NCBI GenBank assembly: GCA_032622095.1
Contig: CP136065.1
Coordinates: 18,526,134 to 18,590,133 of the forward strand
Origin: Siphonodentalium dalli
Taxonomy: Eukaryota > Mollusca > Scaphopoda > Gadilida > Siphonodentaliidae
Reading direction: 5' to 3'
DNA length: 64,000 nucleotides
Below the pieces are notes generated by a model. It was not told where the DNA came from. It saw only the letters and a list, made by a program, of their open reading frames with translations, and ran no database searches. A program made the position numbers and the translations under genes. Below, piece by piece: positions 56,452-64,000 of the stretch (its first letter is position 1; every line of letters starts with the position of its first letter).

Positions 56452-56830
56452 GCGTATATGTCAATTGATACGTATTTTAAACAATTAACGACACGATGAT
56501 CATAATAGTGGTTCGTTCTATCAATCATATCATGATCACAATCATCATAATACGGAACAAGTCTTGCGACTTTTCGTCCCAATAACATTATTTGCAATGC
56601 TTGTTTACAAATATATGTATCGTCATTCGATATTTACTTGTTGATTTACTTTAGTAAAAAGGGAAATAGTATTCAACCAACTGATAGATAGCCTGTTGTG
56701 ACAATTGTCAATTGATACGTATTTTAAACAAATAATGACACGATCATGATAATAGTGGTTTGTTCTATCAATCACATCGACTTCGCTGGATTGATAGTTG
56801 CAGTATGTACCTATTATGACCGCATTAATT
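56452..56830 (+). repeat. direct duplication, about 100 bp with 245-bp spacing
   Basis: gtcaattgatacgtatttta, then aacaattaacgacacgat, then ataatagtggttcgttctat and caatca occurs at 56457-56530 and 56705-56775, giving similar minus ORFs. Confidence 0.7.
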
Positions 56831-57120
56831 GCTTTCAATGTTTAGATATCAACAATGTCTGGACCACTGTTGCAGATTTTATGGCGGGAACACAATGACT
56901 CCGATTTTTGATCCGCATTTAGAGACTTCTGGTGTGGTGAATTAGAAACCTGCAGTAATAAGCCGTAGTTTTTTGTAATAATTTGAAGTTTTAACGGAAT
57001 TCTGAGGCGGTGCATATATGTAACCAATATATTTAACTTTTTTTTTTTATAATTTATATTTATGCGTAATAATATAATCTTGAGGGCGTTACCATTTCTG
57101 ATTATGGTTTTCTTGTTGTG

Positions 57121-57920
57121 TATTGTATTGTAAGGTGAGTAACTCTATCGCGAGTTGTGGTCGTGTTGTGTATTGTATTGCAAGGTGAGTAACTCTATCG
57201 CGAGTTATGGTCGTGTTGTGTATTGTATTGTAAGGTGAGTAACTCTATCGTGAGTTATGGTCGTGTTGTGTATTGTATTGTAAGGTGGGTAACTCTATCG
57301 CGAGTTATGGTCGTGTTGTGTATTGTATTGTAAGGTGAGTAACTCTATCGCGAGTTATGGTCGTGTTGTGTATTGTATTGTAAGGTGAGTAACTCTATCG
57401 TGAGTTATGGTCGTGTTGAGTATTGTATTGTAAGGGGAGTAACTCTATCGCGAGTTGTGGTCGTGTTGTGTATTGTATTGCAAGGTGAGTAACTCTATCG
57501 TGAGTTATGGTCGTGTTGTGTATTGTATTGTAAGGTGAGTAACTCTATCGTGAGTTATGGTCGTGTTGTGTATTGTATTGTAAGGTGAGTAACTCTATCG
57601 TGAGTTATGGTCGTGTTGTGTATTGTATTGTAAGGTGAGTAACTCTATCGTGAGTTATGGTCGTGTTGTGTATTGTATTGTAAGGTGAGTAACTCTATCG
57701 TGAGTTATGGTCGTGTTGTGTATTGTATTGTAAGGTGAGTAACTCTATCGTGAGTTATGGTCGTGTTGTGTATTGTATTGTAAGGTGAGTAACTCTATCG
57801 CGAGTTGTGGTCGTGTTGTGTATTGTATTGCAAGGTGAGTAACTCTATCGTGAGTTATGGTCGTGTTGTGTATTGTATTGTAAGGGGAGTAACTCTATCG
57901 CGAGTTGTGGTCGTGTTGTG
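57121..57920 (+). repeat. 50-bp minisatellite, 16 units
   Basis: Consensus tattgtattgtaaggtgagt then aactctatcgcgagttatgg then tcgtgttgtg. Exactly 16 x 50 bp. Variants: tcgc/tcgt, gagttatgg/gagttgtgg, ggtgagt/ggggagt/ggtgggt. Each unit holds the 5' splice-site consensus AAG|GTGAGT (intact in 13 of 16 units) and a hairpin aactc...gagtt. Non-coding. Confidence 0.95.
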
Positions 57921-58493
57921 TGCGGCTTTATATGATACAATGGGGTAAATGTTTTCCAAAGTCATCAGTGCAAACGTTTTAGTGAACACTGTTAATAGAC
58001 TGGTCGGAGAAACCTATGTTAAGTGTCCTGTATACAATCCAGGTGCCTGTCAACCTGTATGACCAATATTTTACTCACAAAATTGGCGCCAAATATGGGA
58101 CTCCCTTTTTCGTCATTTAATTCGAATGTTTCTTGAAGAAACAACAAATTACATATATTATATCGACCATACGTTGAGTGTTTATCATGTTATTGTTTCT
58201 TCACAGTGTAACATAGCCTGCGATTAGAGAGCGTGTATTATTACAACATAATGCCCATGTCTAGAAATGTCTTTAAATCAATAAAAGAATAACAATTTCG
58301 GTAACTTTTTATGCAAAAATAAAAATCAAATCCGACAGGTGGGGAATAACTAGAGTCAGAACCGAACTAAAATAATGTAATTTTTCAGATCACTGCACAC
58401 AGTTCAAACTTCACTTCACCGCGTTAATTCCCGTGCCAATGGTTATATTACCTACGGGAACTTATAGGGAACAGGTGGGATGTATTTTATATG

Positions 58494-58504
58494 GAGGATA
58501 ATAA

Positions 58505-58541
<37 letters not shown>
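58494..58541 (+). repeat. LINE-type 3' tail with (TA)n
   Basis: ggaggataataaagatatat followed by about 34 bp of TA; same tail as at 25766-25792. Confidence 0.6.
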
Positions 58542-58544
<3 letters not shown>

Positions 58545-58878
58545 CAACGGAGTACATCCGTGTTCTAAACTAATGTCCATGTATTGTGATACTGATATAT
58601 TTCCCATGTTCATCTTGGAACAAGTTTTAATAGCTCTCATAACAAATAAACTTACTTTTTGATAACAGCCCATCATAACTGCATCTAAATTCTTGGTTTA
58701 AACATATTTATTGTGACACAAGTTATAAGGGATTGGGGGACAAGTTATAACAACTTATTTGTGGCCCCTCTCCCGACTTACACAAATATTTAAACAAGAT
58801 GAATAACATATATAATGTACTTGTTATATTAAGAATGTTGATGATATCCGGTGATCGGTGGATTTGATACCGGTCCCG

Positions 58879-61417
58879 AGATCCTCTCTTACATACATCA
58901 TGCCATGTCGTGAGAAGTCATGACTGCCGTGATCCTCTCTTACACACACCATGCCATGTCGTGAGAAGTTACGACTGCCGAGATCCTCTCTTACATATAT
59001 CATGCCATGTCGTGAGAAGTTACGACTGCCGAGATCCTCTCTTACATATATCATGCCATGTCGTGAGAAGTTACGACTGCCGAGATCCTCTCTTACATAT
59101 ATCATGCCATGTCGTGAGAAGTTACGACTGCCGAGATCCTCTCTTATATACATCATGCCATGTCGTGAGAAGTTACGACTGCCGAGATCCTCTCTTACAG
59201 ATATCATGCCATGTCGTGAGAAGTTACGACTGCCGAGATCCTCTCTTACATACATCATTCCATGTCGTGAGAAGTTACGACTGCCGAGATCCTCTCGTAC
59301 ATATATCATGCCATGTCGTGAGAAGTTACGACTGCCGAGATCCTCTCTTACATATATCATGCCATGTCGTGAGAAGTTACGACTGCCGAGATCCTCTCTT
59401 ACATATATCATGCCATGTCGTGAGAAGTTACGACTGCCGAGATCCTCTCTTATATACATCATTCCATGTCGTGAGAAGTTACGACTGCCGAGATCCTCTC
59501 TTATATACATCATTCCATGTCGTGAGAAGTTACGACTGCCGAGATCCTCTCTTACATACATCATGCCATGTCGTGAGAAGTTACGACTGCCGTGATCCTC
59601 TCTTACACACACCATGCCATGTCGTGAGAAGTTACGACTGCCGAGATCCTCTATTATATACATCATTCCATGTCGTGAGAAGTTACGACTGCCGAGATCC
59701 TCTCTTACATACATCATGCCATGTCGTGAGAAGTCATGACTGCCGTGATCCTCTCTTACACACACCATGCCATGTCGTGAGAAGTTACGACTGCCGAGAT
59801 CCTCTCTTACATCATTCCATGTCGTGAGAAGTTACGACTGCCGAGATCCTCTCTTACATATATCATGCCATGTCGTGAGAAGTTACGACTGCCGAGATCC
59901 TCTCTTACATATATCATGCCATGTTGTGAGAAGTTACGACTGCCGAGATCCTCTCGTACAGATATCATGCCATGTCGTGAGAAGTTACGACTGCCGAGAT
60001 CCTCTCTTACATATATCATGCCATGTCGTGAGAAGTTACGACTGCCGAGATCCTCTCTTACATATATCATGCCATGTTGTGAGAAGTTACGACTGCCGAG
60101 ATCCTCTCTTACATATATCATGCCATGTCGTGAGAAGTTACGACTGCCGAGATCCTCTCTTACATATATCATGCCATGTTGTGAGAAGTTACGACTGCCG
60201 AGATCCTCTCTTACATATATCATGCCATGAGAAGTTACGACTGTCGAGATCCTCTCTTACATATATCATGCCATGTTGTGAGAAGTTACGACTGCCGAGA
60301 TCCTCTCTTATATACATCATGCCATGTCGTGAGAAGTTACGACTGCCGAGATCCTCTCTTACATATATCATGCCATGTCGTGAGAAGTTACGACTGCCGA
60401 GATCCTCTCTTACATATATCATGCCATGTCGTGAGAAGTTACGACTGCCGAGATCCTCTCTTACATACATCATGCCATGTCGTGAGAAGTTACGACTGCC
60501 GAGATCCTCTCTTATATACATCATTCCATGTCGTGAGAAGTTACGACTGCCGAGATCCTCTCTTACATACATCATTCCATGTCGTGAGAAGTTACGACTG
60601 CCGAGATCCTCTCTTATATACATCATGCCATGTCGTGAGAAGTTACGACTGCCGAGATCCTCTCTTATATACATCATTCCATGTCGTGAGAAGTTACGAC
60701 TGCCGAGATCCTCTCTTATATACATCATTCCATGTCGTGAGAAGTTACGACTGCCGAGATCCTCTCTTACATACATCATTCCATGTCGTGAGAAGTTACG
60801 ACTGCCGAGATCCTCTCTTACATACATCATGCCATGTCGTGAGAAGTTACGACTGCCGAGATCCTCTCTTATATACATCATTCCATGTCGTGAGAAGTTA
60901 CGACTGCCGAGATCCTCTCTTATATACATCATTCCATGTCGTGAGAAGTTACGACTGCCGAGATCCTCTCGTACAGATATCATGCCATGTCGTGAGAAGT
61001 TACGACTGCCGAGATCCTCTCTTACATACATCATGCCATGTCGTGAGAAGTTACGACTGCCGAGATCCTCTCGTACAGATATCATGCCATGTCGTGAGAA
61101 GTTACGACTGCCGAGATCCTCTCGTACAGATATCATGCCATGTCGTGAGAAGTTACGACTGCCGAGATCATCTCGTACATATATCATGCCATGTCGTGAG
61201 AAGTTACGACTGCCGAGATCCTCTCTTACATATATCATGCCATGTCGTGAGAAGTTACGACTGCCGAGATCCTCTCTTACATATATCATGCCATGTCGTG
61301 AGAAGTTACGACTGCCGATATCCTCTCGTACAGATATCATGCCATGTCGTAAGAAGTTACGACTGCCGAGTTCCTCTCGTACAGATATCATGCCATGTCG
61401 TGAGAAGTTACGACTGC
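58879..61417 (+). repeat. 51-bp minisatellite, about 50 units
   Basis: Consensus gagatcctctcttacatata, tcatgccatgtcgtgagaag, ttacgactgcc. Subtypes differ in acatatatcatg, tatacatcattc, acagatatcatg and acacacaccatg. Two short units (near 59805-59815, minus 4 bp; and 60225-60232, minus 5 bp) change the frame. Since 51 is 17 codons, both plus and minus frames stay open for 138-553 codons (MPCREKLRLPRSSLTYI; GMIYVREDLGSRNFSRH). These are repeat artefacts, not genes. Units carry a short hairpin gtcgt...acgac. Confidence 0.95.
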
Positions 61418-62660
61418 TTTTCGTTTAGGGAAACGTGTGCTTTCTGAAATATATTTTTGAACACTGTAAAAGAGTAGATAGTTCGATGCTGTTGAATGTT
61501 TGGGGTGCCTCTGAGGAAATCGTTTACGTCTACTATTGTGAAAGAATAATAATCTAGTATGTCATATAGATTAGTTCTTTGCGGTCGGAATAATGGACAT
61601 TCGAAAAAGAAGTGTAAGGCATCCTCGATCTCTGTGTCACAATTACACATTGGGCTTTCAGCTATAAAGTTATCATACATATCTAAGCGAAGTGTTCTAC
61701 AACGGTTGCAATTTTTGGAATGCATAATATTTTGAAAATAGGGAGGTGGTTTGAGGGTGAAATATATAAAACTTAGGTTGACCTTCAATTCTGTTAAGTT
61801 AAACGCATCAGCTACGATCGCTGGAAGCTTATTCCATGATTGCGTCACGGGTAGGGCAGATTTAAAAAAAAATGTTCTGTGTCACTGAGGTAACAATAGC
61901 AGTTTCCAGGATTCCGCTTTGGGTATCTCGAGATATTGCCAGGACGAGGAGGTAAGATAGTTGGTAAAAAGTTGGGTGTAATGTTGTCAGTAATTTTAAT
62001 TATGTAATGTAATTATTGATGTTGGTGCCTTTATCTTTGATCGGATACCGATCGGGTGAGCCCTGTTACGATTCTGGGAGGTTCTTTATGAAGACTTTCA
62101 AGTTTATCAGTAAAGTATTTTGGTGCGTTCGGCCAGACAGTATCAGAATAATTCATCATAGGCAGAATGTAGGTATTGTAGATTTTTTCTAACGTCTTTC
62201 TATTAATGCTGAAATTAAATTGTCTGAGTTGGGGTAGTCTTCTTGATACTCGTCGATAGATATTTTCAATGTGATCATTCCTATTCAAATTTGCTTTGAT
62301 ATCGAGACCGAGGTGTCTATCCGATTTAATGAAGGATATTTCTTCGTTTTGGATAGAGTTTTTGGGCCTGGTCTTTGTTAGTTAGGGAAAATGACATAGC
62401 TTTGGTCTTTGCTGGATTAAAGTTTACAAACCAGTTGTTGGCCCCATTGTGATACGATTTCAAGATCATTCTCGAGTTGTCTAGCTAGGGATTGTAGATG
62501 ACAATGAGAAGCAGTGAGACAGGTGTCGTACATTCGAGCTTTTGAGCAGATTGTTGGGTAGATCGTTTATATAAACTAAGAGGAGAAAAGGCACCACGAT
62601 GAACCCTTGGGGCACTCCGGGTGGTATAATTTGAAATTTAGAGAAAGCATTTGTCGTCTA
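61408..62660 (-). mobile_element. LINE ORF2, RT and C-terminal part, decayed
   Basis: From upstream to downstream on the minus strand: IPPGVPQGFIVVPFLLLVYI followed by NDLPN (about 62640-62560), YDTCLTASHCHLQSLARQLE (degenerate active-site region), then 62288-62031 with IYNTYILPMMNYSDTVWPNA, then 61848-61408 with a zinc knuckle CNCDTEIEDALHFFFECPLF. Characteristic of jockey/CR1-type ORF2. Several frame changes; the end abuts the 51-bp array. Confidence 0.75.
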
Positions 62661-63129
62661 TTTACTAAGTAATCTTGAGACCAGTTTTCATGAATCCCAT
62701 ACGCGCGGTGTGCATTTAGGAACGTTACACAAACAATGGAAGTGACACCAAATTGTAGTATTGGAAATGTTATTATGGGCGGATGCTGAATTTCCTAAGA
62801 CAAATGGACATATAAAAACAAGGTATATTAATAGGGTTTGTTGTACCTTGTACCTTTATGAAGTTTATTTGTCATTACATGCAGCCCACACCAGCTTATG
62901 ATCTGAGTAATATACATCTACCACGCCGCAGATTTTATCATTATTGGAGAATATTAGGTCATTAAACAACACCCGTTGGCATGTGTTGGCTGAGTTATTC
63001 TTTGGTCCAAATCTTTACTTCGGAGTATTTGTTGAACATAACGCTTTTCCGAAGAATCTGTGAGCCAGTCAATATTATTAGTCCCCTGTCACGATTTAAT
63101 TCGAAGAATTATAATGTACGCGGAGTAGC

Positions 63130-63520
63130 ACAAAAAATATTCAGATCAAACCCATATTCGAACTTGACCTGTATTTTGGTCTGGAAAACTCACATTCCAA
63201 ACTTGGTTCCGATAAAATAAACCAAATTAAAGTTATCATCGGGCAACCTCAAATTTGAAAATTCTAAGTCGAAAAGAACCGTAAGTCAGTAAAAAATATT
63301 CGGACCGAACACTCGAACTTGACCTGTATTTTGGTCTGGAAAACTCACGTACCAAATTTGGTTCCGAGAAAATAACTCAAATTAAAGTTGTCATCTTGAA
63401 ACCTCAAATATTGAAAATTCTAATTCGAAAAGAGCCAAAAGTCAGTACAAAGTATTTGGACAACCCATAATCGAACATGACCTGTATTTTGGTCTGGAAA
63501 ACTCACATACCAAATTTGAT
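63130..63520 (+). repeat. tandem module, three units of about 145 bp
   Basis: ttgacctgtattttggtctg, gaaaactcacataccaaatt, tggttccgataaaataa, then aattaaagttatc. Related to 23760-24290. It interrupts the LINE. Confidence 0.7.
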
Positions 63521-63524
63521 CAGT

Positions 63525-63760
63525 GGGGTCCCTTTTTTAAAGATTGGTATAACATTTGCGTTTTTCCAAAAAGACGGAAATATTCCAACGTCGAGAGATT
63601 TTTTTTAATAATAATAACAAAGGTAAAGCAATCTGCTGTGTAGTATAGCGTAACATTTTAGCACTTATGTCGTCATGGCCATGTGCCTTATTTGTTTTCC
63701 AAGCTAGTATAACATCTAATATCTCGGTGTATTCTGTGTTCTAGAGCTCAACTGGGGCAA
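63525..63760 (-). mobile_element. LINE ORF2, N-terminal RT part
   Basis: Minus strand: ILDVILAWKTNKAHGHDDIS then AKMLRYTTQQIALPLL, then in the next frame GIFPSFWKNANVIPIFKKG. The 'KApGpDdIs...pLt..fn.s...P.fWK.A.viPifKKG' order marks the start of non-LTR RT. Probably the 5' part of the LINE at 61408-62660, split by the 62661-63520 insert. Confidence 0.7.
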
Positions 63761-64000
63761 GGATTTTCTTGAATAATCAAGGGAAGAATTTGAAATGAAT
63801 CTTTTATTTAAAATTTGTGCATTTTCAAAACCGTTAATTTGATATGATTTAGAATCCATTTTGACACCACGTTCTAAGCTATATAACGGGGAAAGTTTTT
63901 CGTGTTGAAGATGTAATTAATTGTCAGTAGACAGTTGAATCAGAGGTACAATTGCATTCTTATATGTTTTCATTAAATTGTGCCTTAGCGAATTTCTTCG
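63761..64000. other. no gene recognised at the right edge
   Basis: May be the decayed upstream part of the same LINE; the window ends here. Confidence 0.3.

Noticed and set aside
57121-57920. CRISPR-like array
   Set aside because: Units are contiguous with no unique spacers, and the DNA is eukaryotic.
58824-61447. Long ORFs (138-553 codons) on both strands with 17-residue repeats
   Set aside because: They arise because the 51-bp unit is 17 codons without stops in three frames. Opposite strands are open over the same DNA, frames switch at indels, and there are no flanking gene features.

Overview
This is animal (metazoan) nuclear DNA, not bacterial. Genes are intron-split and sparse, there are no operons, the DNA is AT-rich, and most of the window is transposon debris. 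Gene content (a nanos homologue, PAN and C-type lectin exons, LINEs, an Ngaro-like tyrosine-recombinase retrotransposon, TTAA-target MITEs, long minisatellites) and degenerate 'gggccgtaac' modules suggest an aquatic invertebrate, probably a lophotrochozoan such as a mollusc or brachiopod. The sequence alone does not fix the species.

Host-like genes. (1) Three plus-strand exons, all phase 1: a PAN/Apple-like exon ending at 1892, and the two halves of a C-type lectin domain at 33014-33202 and 35997-36247. Their phases would let them splice into one secreted PAN-lectin gene with a ~31 kb intron filled by transposons, but that joining is inferred. (2) A nanos-type zinc-finger gene on the minus strand at 50469-50834, with a 60-codon ORF just upstream and a transposon end 22 bp after its stop codon. 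(3) Weaker candidates: an exon with one C2H2 finger (14381-14596, minus), an open exon at 31446-31814, and a small ORF with a signal peptide at 54752-55003.

Mobile DNA, left to right. 3072-10458 (minus) is a decayed copy of a large multidomain gene family that I know only as uncharacterised, multicopy and probably transposon-linked; a LINE piece and ~1.75 kb of other DNA interrupt it. 11270-12020 is a LINE endonuclease piece. 16330-17255 is the 3' part of a plus-strand LINE, cut by an Ngaro-like element (17256-25462) and resuming at 25463. The Ngaro element, read on the minus strand, is X1 - SGNH hydrolase - Gag - RT/RNase H - tyrosine recombinase - Y1 X2 Y2, the split-direct-repeat plan of the PAT/Ngaro group. 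Further right are TA- and TTAA-target MITEs, foldback elements and more LINE fragments.

Tandem repeats dominate the last third: a 25-bp array (44756-45125), a 50-bp array of 16 units (57121-57920) and a 51-bp array of about 50 units (58879-61417). The long ORFs in the 25-bp and 51-bp arrays are by-products of repetition, not genes. The right edge (61408 to about 63760) is a decayed minus-strand LINE interrupted by a tandem module.
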